Assembly: GCA_946811695.1 (NCBI GenBank)
Contig: OX328124.1
Span: 91,629,696 to 91,693,695 of the forward strand
DNA: 64,000 bases
From: Gonocerus acuteangulatus
Taxonomy: Eukaryota > Arthropoda > Insecta > Hemiptera > Coreidae
Reading direction: 5' to 3'
Part shown: positions 44,705-55,355 of the stretch, piece by piece
Layout of the letters: the number at the start of each line of letters is the position of its first letter
Position numbering within the stretch: position 1 is the first letter of the stretch
Notes under the pieces: generated by a model
The model's database searches: none
What the model saw: only the letters and a program-made list of their open reading frames with translations
What the model was told of the DNA's origin: nothing
Translations under genes and position numbers: made by a program

Positions 44705-45003
44705 GTTGGGATTCGGCTAAGAGAAAACGTCAGATTTTTACAAAAATCTATAGACCGAACGTTTAGGCATGCTCTTTGGCGGCCCTCTTCAGCTAAAAAA
44801 TGAATACAAAAATTTCAAAAGAGATTTTACCTTTTTGTGATATAATTAACTGTATATACATATAATGTATATTTATCTTTTTTAATTGTGTATATTTATT
44901 TTTTAGCTAAAGAAGGCTGCCAAAGAGTAGGCAGAAACGTTCAAAATATAGATTTTTCTGACATTCTGACGTTTTCACTCAGTCGAATCTCAACCATTCC
45001 TTG
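44705..45003. mobile_element. Inverted pair of Penelope-associated tails
   Basis: A minus-strand copy (44705-44800) and a plus-strand copy (44900-45003) face each other. Both contain TTTTTAGCT(G/A)A(A)AGA, a GCC/GGC stem region, AAACGTTC, ATAGATTTTT, CTGACGTTTTC and (A/T)CAACCATTCCT. About 100 bp of AT-rich sequence lies between them. The plus copy reads CTAAAGAAGGCTGCC ... GGCAGAAACGTTC, with the CTGAAGA box altered to CTAAAGA. Confidence 0.6.
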
Positions 45004-45980
45004 ACAGCGTAATTTATCTTATATTTTCAGGTGATAATAAGTGTGTACATTTGAGAAGTTTCAGATAATGTGATATTACACATAGAACATCCCGGACAAA
45101 CGGGCTTAGCGTTGCTGCCACATCATGGATTCCCTTTATGCACCCTCGGGTGATTCCATAGATTGCATTGATAGGATAAAGCGAGGAAACAGCTATAGGG
45201 ATTGCTGATAGTCGCCCTAGCAAGCTAAGCGAGCAAGACAAGCGTTCATCAGGAAGGGAGAGAGGGATTTGACATAACTACCATCAATAGCAGGCTGTAT
45301 TAATTTATCGGTACCTCCCGGTGGTCTGGAAACCAATTCTAGAACTCCTAGTCAATTGGGGAAGGGACCTGTGGAGGAGAGATTATTGCTTCAATACGCT
45401 TCATTTAGTTTAATCCGTTAGTCAATATTGTCAAAGCTACCTACATCAGAAGTTATTACACAAATTTGAATATTGTGTACACATCTAAAAATTATTTAGA
45501 AACGTAACTTTATTTAACACATGTCCTTCTAGGAAGTAATGATAATTGTCTACCACCAAAAAAAAAAAAAAGTTCCTTTTGATGAAATTTGGTAAAAAAA
45601 TACATTGAAACGAAATTACACATATATAAGCAGAAAATGCACACCGGAAAACTGTTAAATAAATCAGATATAATACAAACACCAAGTGAAACCAAATCAT
45701 AGGACTTAGGGAGGTTAGCGATTCAATAGAGTGTTGTGCACAGGGAAAAAGAGCCCAAAATATTCCAAAAGGCCAGTTTCCTGGGATCCTTGAAATGTGA
45801 ATTTTGAAGTCTTCCTATTTATATTTTTCCTTGTACTGTTTTCAGCCTCAGTAAGTGAAATTACTCGTTTCTCATAACATGCTTCAGGTACTGCATATAA
45901 ATAATACTTCTGTATATATGATTTTGAAATGTCTCAATGCTCGTTTCTTTGTGAGGGTTAAGTGATCTAGACATTGATAA
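45004..45980. other. No gene recognised
   Basis: Short open frames only, without recognisable domains. A moderately GC-rich patch at 45090-45260 resembles no family I know. Confidence 0.35.
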
Positions 45981-46137
45981 GGCTGGGCGGCAGAGCATCA
46001 AATAGGTAAACCAAAACACCAGGGGTTAACCACATTTTTTTTTTTTTCAAAGCGCGTTTCGGAGTCCTTTTGAATAAATAATCGAGGTGGAGACTTGGTG
46101 TTTTGGAGTTCCTATTTGATGCATCACCGTCCAGCCA
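45981..46137. repeat. Inverted repeat with about 40-bp arms
   Basis: GGCTGGGCGGCAGAGCATCA and AATAGGTAAACCAAAACACC on the left face TGGTGTTTTGGAGTTCCTAT and TTGATGCATCACCGTCCAGC on the right. The loop of about 70 bp contains a T-run. Possibly a small MITE; no duplication seen. Confidence 0.7.
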
Positions 46138-46360
46138 AATCAATTTCAAGAAGTCATCTTCTTCCACAGGCGCCAAATAGAAGATAGAGCTGTATATTCC
46201 GAAAACGCGTTTTGGAAAAATAAATAATTAATTACAAACGGCAAAAATAGACCAGACCAGTCTTGATATAATCAGGACACTTTCAGTTTCTTTTATAAAC
46301 TAGGGTATTCCTTTTTTATAAATCTTCAATTTTCAAAGTTCATTGATTCATTAATTGTAC

Positions 46361-46429
<69 letters not shown>

Positions 46430-46852
46430 AGTTATTTATAAAAGGTGGGGTAAAGTAAATTTGAAATTTCCTGAATCTTGTAATATTGGATTTTCATACA
46501 TTGCCGAGAGGCTGGAATTGGAAGGGGAGATAAAGGGAGATTGGGAGGGAGGGATAAAGGGAGATCCTATCCAGAATTGGAAAGGGAGAGAGAGAGGAAG
46601 TTAGTTATAGGGCCTGCTAAATATTTAAACCTAATCTAACTTGGCTACTAGCCCTATTTCTCAACTTAATCTCAAGTTTTACTTAGCCTCCACGTCTTAA
46701 CCGTTCTTTAAATGAATTTCAAAAACCCTCCAACTGGTCAGAACTAAAATTAAACGCCACAACGCCTTGACTAGAATAATTAAAAATGTTGGAGCCCCGA
46801 ACTGAAAGACTCACTGCAAACGCAGAACTATCTGTTTTGCATTAACGTCTAT

Positions 46853-47051
46853 TTTTGGCTAGTAAGTCTTGTAGGTCATGCGGAATTGCTAGGTGGTCTC
46901 GTAATCTGCAGTCAGTAAGTATGTGTTTAACTGTTAATGTCTCGTTACAACATGTGCATACAGGTCTGTCTTGTTGTTCCATTAGATAGGAGTGCGTTAA
47001 TAAACTGTGACCTTAGCGAAGTCTCGCAAGTATAACTTGTTCTCGTCTTGT
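46853..47051 (-). pseudogene. LINE ORF2 C-terminal relic, second copy
   Basis: On the minus strand: RREQVILARLR, a TAA stop at 47013-47015, then GHSLLTHSYLMEQQDRPVCT, CCNETLTVKHILTDCRLRDH and LAIPHDLQDLLAK. Apart from the one stop the frame is kept, so this copy is younger than 28590-28743. The CTCC and H/C residues form the usual C-terminal zinc-knuckle-like motif of Jockey/R1-like LINE ORF2. Confidence 0.85.
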
Positions 47052-47363
47052 TAGGTTCAGTAACAGAATAAAAAACATAATTATTTAATAATAAGAGAAG
47101 TGAGCTTTTGACCCCCAGCAGAAATATTGAACACATAGAAGAGAAAATGTGTTCTCCTTCAGTATTGATAGTATCTTATCAGGATCGAGCCGCATACTCA
47201 ATCGTAATATAATATTTAGACAGGTGCTGCAGGATAGCATCAATCGACTCCATTGCCTGAAGGAGGCTGTTCGTAGTGTTTTCATCGAAATTAATATAAT
47301 TTAGTTACTTCCTAACTCAATTATAAATAACAGTTAATAAATATTGCATACTTAGGTATTTAT

Positions 47364-47462
47364 TGCCGAAAAAGGCTTCCAAGAGTATGCCGAAACGTCC
47401 AAATTAAAGATTTTTCTGAAAACCTGATTGTTTTTCTTAGCCGAATACCCACTATTCCTTGA
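47364..47462 (+). mobile_element. Penelope-associated tail copy
   Basis: GCCGAAAAAGGCTTCCAAGA, then TATGCCGAAACGTCCAAATT, AAGATTTTTCTGAAAACCTG and TTAGCCGAATACCCACTATT. Same family as 44907 and 52308; the CTGAAGA box is changed to CCGAAAA. Confidence 0.55.
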
Positions 47463-47486
47463 ATTATTATAACCTCGTAGTCCAAG

Positions 47487-47655
47487 TTTTTTTTTTTGTT
47501 ATTCCCTGAGTTTGACGGCGTATCAACACTTGGGCTACCTATGGGTTGCCGCGCTTTTATAATGCCAACGGCACGTGGTCGGTCTCCCGTTCAGGTTCTT
47601 GCCACGCCCGACGTTGCTAGACTTGATCAACGGGAACCGTGTCGTGTCACCAATA
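47487..47655 (-). mobile_element. 5S-rRNA-derived SINE (SINE3-like)
   Basis: On the minus strand the head reads ACGGTTCCCGTTGATCAAGT, then AGCAACGTCGGGCGTGG and GAACGGGAGACCGACCACGT, then GCCGTTGGC. This follows animal 5S rRNA in order: GGTTCTCGTCCGATCACCGA, AGCAGCGTCGGGC (box A), GGATGGGTGACCGC (box C) and TGTTGGC. A non-5S body follows (CGGCAACCCATAGGTAGCCC, AGTGTTGATACGCCGTCAA) and the element ends in poly-A (T-run at 47487-47497). The preserved internal control region would recruit RNA polymerase III. Confidence 0.8.
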
Positions 47656-47697
47656 AAAAAAAAAAAAAAAAGAAAAAAAAAGAAAAAAAAAAAAAAA
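47654..47697. repeat. A-rich simple repeat
   Basis: A-runs with scattered G, next to the head of the 5S-derived SINE. Frames running through it are artefacts. Confidence 0.9.
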
Positions 47698-47759
47698 TTA
47701 TTGTTCGCGTTTGAAAGAACACTAATACGAGTACATAGAAGGGAATTTCGAAACATTTA

Positions 47760-49480
47760 AGTCTAAAGAAAAATTTACATACTTAAATAATTCGTTAGGG
47801 AAATCAGCATATATTCATCTATATACATCGACAAAAGAGCAGAATTAAAAAAATCGTTTCAATTCTTAAATATTGAATCCGTTTGCCAAATTTTCCTTTC
47901 TATAAATTCCAGTAAGGAAAGTTTTAGAAAGGCCGTTTTCAGGAAAAAAATATAAAAGGTTTTTTTTTCTTTATGCGGCGCTGAATCCGAATTTAAAATG
48001 TCCCCCCTGATCCGAGTGCGCCTTATTTTCGAAACTCAAAAAAAGTTGTTGTGTGAGCAAATGAACTTATAAAGGTGATTTTTCTTCTGAAACCGAAAAA
48101 AAATGACTTCTTCCCAAAGTGCTGTAGCGCCCATTTATGGTTGTCTTCAAACTTGAATAATGAATTTTGTAGGAAATTTTGTCTACTTTAGTTTCGTAAA
48201 GACTGTTTTCATTGAAAAAAAAAACAAACACATAGTTTCAGAGATATAAGCAAACAACTGAATATAGTCCAAAATTTTCGAGTTTTTTTGTTGCAATTTT
48301 TGACTATAAGGGGGCAAACTTTAAATTCATTCAGCACCCCAACAAACATAAAAACCCGTTCCAAAACAACGTCTATATTTTTGTCCCAGGAAACCCCTTT
48401 CCTTACTAGACTAATGGCCTCTGATTTTGTCATGTTTATAGTTTACAGCTGTCTAGTCGACTTAATATGAAGAGGAAAGAATTTTTAAATAAAGTCTCCA
48501 TAGGAAAAGGAAGTGTATTTTCATTGACCCAAACCAAACACGCTAAATAAACAAAGTCGGTTCAAAAATAGAGAGAAAATTCTATTTTATTTTGCGTGTA
48601 ATCAACCCGAAATAAAGTGTAATAAAAATGTCCTTTCCAATTGAGTGGTGATATAAAGAAAATACTCAGCAGACCGAACAACATATAAATCTAAGAAAGA
48701 AGTAGGCGATCAGGGGCACGCATCTAATACTTAGTTACGGGATGAAAGGAAAGCCGCTTTTCTTGTTGAGATTTATCTACAGACCTTTTCCTCGCCATGT
48801 CTATTCATCTTATAGAAAGGACTATTCTTTACAGCTTCAATCGACGTCATGCCATGAATATATCGCGAGTAGGCTGGCAGAAATATAGCACTGGGTCTGG
48901 GTGGGAGTAGAACACGAGGAAATAGTATGGAGTATAAATACGCATTGGATGGGTAACCATTTAAATTACTGACAGGTATTGGTTCTTCTTGCGGTCCAAT
49001 CAATCGTAATACAGGCAGATATTTATGTAATAGAATTGAAAAAAAAAAAAAACTCAAATAAGGAAACTTATAAGCATAAATAAATTTGGGTGCTAAAGTA
49101 CATATGAATAAAGTAAATTATTACCCGTAAAGAAATTATTTCTGAGCAATCAACTGCACAGTTATTCCGCTATTTCAATGGTTTGGTCTTTAAATATATG
49201 TAGTACGTCCATGGAACTGACCTGGTTCCTCCGCTGATTAATTGGTTGGTAAGCTTTAATAATTCCACCATTTGCCTATCTGCTCTGACGAGTCCTGTAA
49301 GTACTGATGCAGTTTGTCGCGTATTACGAACTCAAGGAAACCTAAATGTTAGTCATGTTCGCGTGTTAGATCGCCATTTCCACTTGGATGCTTTGAGAAA
49401 AGATCAGATAGTCAAAGTAGATATTTGGAAAAGGCATGTGCTTATGACTTAGGAAGTAAATGCAACCACCACCCCCTAAA
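47760..49480. other. No gene recognised
   Basis: Several open frames of 60-95 codons occur on both strands, but none shows a domain or codon pattern I can defend. No tandem or inverted structure stood out. Confidence 0.35.
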
Positions 49481-49506
49481 AAAAACAATAAAGTAGAAAT
49501 GTAAAC

Positions 49507-49685
49507 CATGGGCGTATATAGAAAATAATTTCGGAGGGGGCTATTACACCTAAAATAGAATATGTTTTATGAACTAAATGATCTTATTTAATTTATTTTT
49601 AAGGGTTTTATAAAATGCTTACCGATCAAATCAAAATTTCGGGGGGCTGCAGCCCCCTCAGCCCCCCCCCTTATATACACCCATG
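49507..49685. mobile_element. CATGGGCG-type MITE, copy 2, with 8-bp duplication
   Basis: 179 bp. Inverted ends CATGGGCGTATATAG and TTATATACACCCATG. Direct repeats ATGTAAAC at 49499-49506 and 49686-49693 are perfect. The G-rich subterminal block GGGGGGCTGCAGCCCCC is itself palindromic and is shared with 59842-60085. Confidence 0.92.
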
Positions 49686-49982
49686 ATGTAAACTGCGTCT
49701 AGATGTAAATAAGTAAATGAGTAGCGATTAACTCACATAAAAAAGGGAAATTCAACATTAAGTAGTAAGTCCTAATCAACAGATCAAAAGCAGATTCACA
49801 AAAGTTGCAGAAATAATACATCACATTATATGTAGATCTAAGAAATAAGTGAATGTATATGATAGTTTTCTACAAGAAAAGCACAACTTAGTAAGCACTT
49901 TGGTATTAGAAGAAAGAATATATTGTTTAGCGTCAAAACTTGAATAGGTGAGAATATGTTGTAAACAAGTTTACCGAATAAC

Positions 49983-50030
49983 TTTTTTTTTTGTGTGTGT
50001 GTGTTTAACAACGTATCAACACTGGGGCTA
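49983..50030 (-). mobile_element. Tail fragment of the 5S-derived SINE family
   Basis: On the minus strand AGCCCCAGTGTTGATACGTT with GTTAAACACACACACAC and an A-run matches the 3' part of the element at 47487-47655 (AGCCCAAGTGTTGATACGCC). Confidence 0.6.
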
Positions 50031-50326
50031 TTAACGGTAGAATTAGTGTAGTGATAGTGGAGCACGTGTGTGTGCAGTTTCGAGAAATTGTATCAAACCA
50101 GTGACCGGCAAAGTGTGAGTTTATTTTATTCACCTATTAGATATTTAACCCTTCCTCTAGCGTCGCCTAGTGGTGGGGGGCCGGCCATACCTCCTACTTC
50201 CTGTCTCACTCAGCTGTTGATTGCCTTTTAAATCTACGAGTATTATCTTTTCAGCTCCTTCACCAGGTCAGCTCAGATTACAATTATATTCTATATATTT
50301 TTGTTCTTTTTTTTATGGATTAAAAT

Positions 50327-51372
50327 ATGGACCAAAAAATGTTAAATGAAAACTTACTCACTGAAAACCCTGCTATGGACGAATCCTCTCTCGCGAGTAG
50401 CCTGGAACTCACAACACAAGACGAATCTGAGCCTAATCTAGAACACGGAGATGATGGGAGAAGTAAACGAAAAAGAAAACTAACGAAGACCAAGTCTCCC
50501 CCAAACAGATCGTCCAAAATTGAAGAAGACAAATATTTTGTCAGACCAAGAGGGAAAAAATCACTTCTCACAAACCTCAGCCAAGAAAACAAAAATACTT
50601 TCAACAAAAGAGCATCTACCTCACAGACAAAACAATCAAGAAATGGGACAATAAACTAAAAGAAAAATTAAATCAGTATACGAATCCACCACATGATAAG
50701 CCACCGCCTATATTCGTTCGAAATATTACGGATTTCAAAACATTTTGCCATAAATTGAAAATAATCGCTGCTAATAAATTTTCCTGCAAAACGAGATTCA
50801 ACGATACAGCTATATATCCCACAGATAGCAATGCTTATAGGGAAATCATTTAATATCTCAATAAAATTGAAGCAGATTTTCATTGCTATCAACTGAAGGA
50901 AGATAAAACATTCAGAGTAGTTACACGGAATCTACACCCTTCAACACCTGCTGATGACATCATCGATGAACTAAAAGACAAAGTTTACAACGTGAAACAA
51001 GTTCACAATGTAAAACACCCTGCCTCCAAAACTCCATTTCCACGGTTTTTCGTTGATTTAGCTAAAGAAGAAAAGAGCAGAGAGATATTTAAAGAAAGGT
51101 TTCTCCTTTATACTCAAATAAAAGTTGAGGAGCCACGACAACGCCGAAATGAGATCCCACAGTGCTTCAAATGCTTAGAATATGGACATACTCACAACTA
51201 TTGCTATCATGCACCAAAGTGTGTTAAGTGCGGAGAAGAACACATGTCCCAAAATTTTACCCTGCCAAACGATGCAAAAGCCAAGTGTGCAAACTGCCAG
51301 GAAGAGCATCCCGCCACCTACCGCGGGTGTAAAATATATAAATCCATCCAAAGCTTTCGCAACCTCCGCCTC
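50327..51372 (+). pseudogene. Jockey-type non-LTR retrotransposon ORF1 (broken)
   Basis: The first frame (50327-50659) gives a basic, Ser/Lys-rich N-terminus (GRSKRKRKLTKTKSPPNRSS). A frameshift near 50610 is followed by a PRE_C2HC-type domain: PPPIFVRNITDFKTFCHKLK, YREII with a TAA stop after it, then YQLKEDKTFRVVTRNLHPST and PFPRFFVDLAKEE. Three zinc-knuckle-like motifs follow (CFKCLEYGHTHNYC, CVKCGEEH, CANCQEEHPATYRGC). The second knuckle has lost its last Cys (NFTLP where a Cys is expected). This is the RNA-binding ORF1 of Jockey-clade LINEs. The element ends abruptly at a Penelope-like fragment near 51372. Confidence 0.85.
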
Positions 51373-51697
51373 AGACAACCAACTGCTGGAAATTGAGTAA
51401 ACGTCCAGAATAAGTAGGTTTAGTATACCAGTTTGTGATGATAGTGCCGTCAGTCTGTCTGATAAGTAGAACGTCCAAGTAGGGGAGTTGTTGGTCTTGT
51501 TCAGTCTCCACCGTAAATTGTAGTCTGGGATGATAGGAGTTGAAGCAGTCTAGTATGTCAGTTAGTCTATCGGGGTTGATAATTAGCAGGAGGTCATCTA
51601 CATACTTGCAAATGAAAGATATGTCCTGGGGGAACAGTGGGACGAAAGTGTTGAGTAAGTCAGAATGCGTCCACATTAACTTAAACCCCAATAACAT
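51373..51697 (-). pseudogene. Penelope-like element reverse transcriptase fragment
   Basis: About 100 residues on the minus strand: ISFICKYVDDLLLIINPDRL, then NSYHPRLQFTVETEQDQQLP, YLDVLLIRQTDGTIITNWYT and KPTYSGRLLNF. The YVDD catalytic box, the HP--FT-E-E----LP-LDV block and the KPT signature are typical of Penelope-like reverse transcriptases. The upstream fingers, thumb and GIY-YIG endonuclease are not seen here. It lies head-on against the Jockey ORF1. Confidence 0.85.
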
Positions 51698-52307
51698 TAA
51701 TTACAAAACCGACAAACAAAACATCTCCCCTGCTTACTCCTCCGTCTTCCATAAATTGTCCTGACCTCCTTTTTTATCTTTGTTCCCAGTCTCCAGACAA
51801 TTTTTCTACTTGTGTGTCCCAAAGCTCTTAACACCTTTTACAACCTCCTTTACAACCCAGCAATTGTACCTTTCATCTTCACCGATTTACCGCCTCCCCA
51901 CCCTTTTTCATAATTATAAAGACCACCGGTGTAGTTGCTGTCGTTCATACTTCTAACCATGGTTACCTAAGTTGTCCTCGAGGTCTTCCTCCCTCCCCCC
52001 TAGGCATTCTCTAGTGGTATGTATCTATATATTAATTGTTATGAATTGTATTCACTTATAAAATAGATTTTGTTTTTCACTACATAAAAAATGTTCGTTG
52101 TTTTTACTGTTTAATTTTTTTTTTGTACTGTTTTTACTAACACTTTCTACATGCTGTTTTCTTTCCAACTACCGTATTTTCATTGTTTTTTAAAAATAAG
52201 ATTGGTTAAAATTTATTGTATTGATATATATACTCCGCTCATTTCTGCCTGTCTTTAACTTACTAGTTGTACATTTTCTTTACTTATAAGTTGTATATAT
52301 TTTTTAG

Positions 52308-52425
52308 CTGAAGAAGGCTGCCATTGTTGCAGTCGAAACGTCCAAAATACAGATCTCTTTTTGAAAGTCTGACGTTTTTCTCCTAGCCGAATCCCAACTA
52401 TACCTGTCTTCGTATGGCATATCTT
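52308..52425 (+). ncRNA. Penelope-associated motif with hammerhead-like core (candidate)
   Basis: CTGAAGA (52308-52314), A, then stem GGCTGC / GCAGTC closing a CATTGTT loop, then GAAAC (52334-52338). The boxes CUGANGA and GAAA separated by a six-pair stem are those of a hammerhead ribozyme. After GAAA, the strand ACGTC can pair with GACGT about 30 nt on, as stem III. Stem I pairing is weak and there is an extra A after the first box. Penelope-like elements are known to carry hammerhead motifs, and a Penelope reverse transcriptase fragment lies 600 bp away. Confidence 0.4.
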
Positions 52426-52613
52426 ATTATTATAATAGTTTTATACCATGTTTTGATTAATTTATTTGATCTATTATGTTTTTATTTCCTAAATATTTCT
52501 GTTAGTTATTAAACCGTATTAATCTGTTAAATAGCAAGGACACACCTCTTTGTATAGGACAATGCCCTACAAACAAAGTATGTAAATAAATAAATAAACT
52601 TCGTCCTTTATAA

Positions 52614-52859
52614 ATATCGTCCCTACCATGTCAAACTATATGTAAATCGAGCAAAATAGGAACGAAAATATTCTATTCATTGACGAAATAATACATTGAA
52701 AACTGGCCTTATTCGATACTTTATTTAAGGCTATTCTATAAAGTGGTTAAGGTTGCAACAATTTGCGACAAGCCGTATCGTCCACCATCCAAGAGCTAAG
52801 TCCGAAATCTAAAAACGAGACTTTGCATATTCGATAGTTTGACATGGTAAGGACGATAT
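52614..52859. mobile_element. Inverted-repeat element (MITE-like)
   Basis: ATATCGTCCCTACCATGTCA continuing AACTA at the left faces TAGTTTGACATGGTAAGGAC followed by GATAT at the right: about 25-bp arms with one indel, 246 bp in all. The interior has no coding sequence. Target duplication not resolved. Confidence 0.75.
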
Positions 52860-53751
52860 GTTCGAGTTTTCCCCCATTGAGAGATAGAAAAAACGCTAAA
52901 AATGGTTATTGCTAAACGTACTAAATGTGCTAGTAAATGTACTTGAAACTTAATACGGTCGAATATCTGTCAAGTATACCACATGAATTATTATGTAGCG
53001 GGTCAAATATATGATATATAAAAGTAATGGACACAAAATAAAGTAAGCGCAGACGCACACTCTCTGGCGAATCATAAAAATCCATTCGCATCATTGATAA
53101 GACCAACGCAACGACTGATAGGGGTGGTTATTAGTTTTATCTCACGCCATGTTTTCCCTTTGAATGTTATAAAGACATAAATGAGATAATACTTATAACA
53201 GCCTTGAAGGTAAAACACGTAAAGTAGAGATAATAAAGAAATGTGCAAGTACTTTAATAAAAGTAATGGTAGTTGATTATTGAAATCAACAACTAATTAA
53301 TTTATTTTACAGTCAAATGAGACAGAATTATTGTCCGGCTTTATTTTCAAGGATACAAGAACTATAGGAATCGATTATAATGTAATTACGATAGCATTTC
53401 CACTTTTTAAAAGCCTAGAAAGAAAAAGCGAAATTTCAAAAATTGGGCAAAATATTACTGGAAGCTGTTTGTTTATTCAATTTATTTATTTTAACATTTA
53501 TGGTTTAATCTAACTTCTCATAAACGAACTGATATGGCCTTTTATGAAATACTAGCTGTTACCCAGTGTGCCATGCTACACCTACTTTCGGTCTATTACT
53601 CTCCTCGCATCAAGATCTACTTGATACCTAGTTGTCTATTACCCCCTTACGAAAATCGGTCAAACGATGTGAATTTGTTTTAGTTCATAATGTTACCGGC
53701 AGAGGCCAGAACAACAGCACTTCATCCAACAGCCGACAGAGACCAGTAGTA
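52860..53751. other. No gene recognised
   Basis: AT-rich sequence without recognisable coding or repeat structure, apart from a CGGTCAAACGATGTGAATTT block near 53660 related to the dispersed tail repeat. Confidence 0.4.
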
Positions 53752-54010
53752 GTCGATTCAAAATGGCCGTCACAATCTGAATGGTTCAGTGTAGCCAATT
53801 TTTCTTGAAGAAAACATTTGACCTTTTGACCAAATTTTGAAATTTGACTATTTTGACCTAGCCTAGGAGATTTCTCGTATCAAGACCTACCTGTGTGCCA
53901 AGTTTAGTCAATATCGGTCAAACGGTGTAGATTTGTATAAGGAACAAACAAATAAATAAACAAACAAACAGAAAAACAGACTGACACATAATTTTTTTAT
54001 ATATAGATAG
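53752..54010 (+). mobile_element. Dispersed tail repeat, second long copy
   Basis: Collinear with 17971-18222: AATGGTTCAGTGTAGCCAAT, ATTTTGACCTAGCCTAGGAG, CTACCTGTGTGCCAAG, CGGTCAAACGGTGTAGATTT, GTATAAGGAACAAAC. It ends in a TATATAGATAGATG stretch typical of LINE/SINE 3' ends. Confidence 0.65.
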
Positions 54011-55352
54011 ATGAAAACAGAGAGAATCTGAAGCACACCTCAAAAGGGAAGAGACTATGTCCTCTTCCTCCAGCATTTTATACTGAACATTTTTGCATTT
54101 TTTTTTTAAATATAAATTTTGAATATTACACAGCCCTCTTGTTGAATCGTCTTTGTTGCGAAAAACTAAAATAAAGTATATAAGAACAAGTAATGTTCCT
54201 TAAAAAAAAAAAAAAAGAAGAAAAATGTCAGTAAAAAAAAATATTTTGAAATATTTTGAAAATATACTGAAATATTTTCAGTAAAACAGAAATATGTCAA
54301 AACTCAATATCATCACATAAACATTATAAAAAATTATATCTACAATGGATGCCTACTTTGCCTTATTAAATATGAAACACAGCAATCGTGATTCAGAGCT
54401 AACGATAAACTATTTATCAGGGCAAGAGTCATCTATACAACCCTCTGTCCTTCTAAAGCCTAGTTTCGAAATTATCAGTGCCGCCATTGGAGTAGAAAAC
54501 GGGGGCATTTATCTGCCTGATACTCATATTTTATTTTATTTTTTTAGAATACTTCAATGGAATGGGGTATGTTATTTTTTGATGTATTTAAAAAAATATA
54601 CATGATACACAAACCAAGAGAATCAGTTGGACAGTTAAAAGAGTTACATTTCCATGTAGCACCCGAGACACGGAACTGTTTTTTCATAGCCCTGAAATTG
54701 GCTTGACTGTCAATCCGAAATGTCAGAAAAAATACAACCCATTTTTATTTTATTTGAAAAACAAATATTTACTACCAAACCTTGACTAAATAAACCATCT
54801 CTTCTCAATGTTAACATCGATCGATTTGTTAACGAATAACGTTTTTATCAAATACCTTATTGAATCAGTTCTGCAGATTGCTAAAATTTTCTTTATATAC
54901 CGATCAAAGACGTAATTACAACAAAACGAACTATTAAACTTAGTAAATCAACAAACATGAACATGCGATGCACTTGAATGACATTATTCCATGACATAAT
55001 GAAGATCTGGTGATGAATATTAAAGCAAAATCATTTTGAGAAATATGCAAATTCCACATAGAGGATTCATCGGAGAATAACTAATTTATTTGAAGTTCCT
55101 ATGTCCCTAGGAATAGGGAGAGAGAATAATTGGAATGGTGTAATTTGAATAAACCTCGGGGTTATGACCGCGAACAGCAGGCAAATTACTCGGTACATTC
55201 ATGAATAAACCACCTGCATATTAACTAAGAAAGATAATTAAACAGTTTAATCTAACACAAAATATTTCTGTAAAAAGGTCACGCAGGAGCTGCATAAACT
55301 AAGCACATTTCAGCAAAAAATGTAGGTGTTTAACTAATCTGGAGGATTCTGC
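54011..55352. other. No gene recognised
   Basis: AT-rich, with A-runs near 54200. The open frame at 54345-54605 has no domain I know. Confidence 0.35.
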
Positions 55353-55355
55353 TTA

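Noticed and set aside
47085..47285. Protein-like minus-strand sequence
   Set aside because: Some codons look constrained in a neighbouring frame, but I cannot match it to any family and stops interrupt it.
47496..47760. Lys- or Phe-rich frames
   Set aside because: They run through the 5S-derived SINE and the adjoining A-rich repeat.
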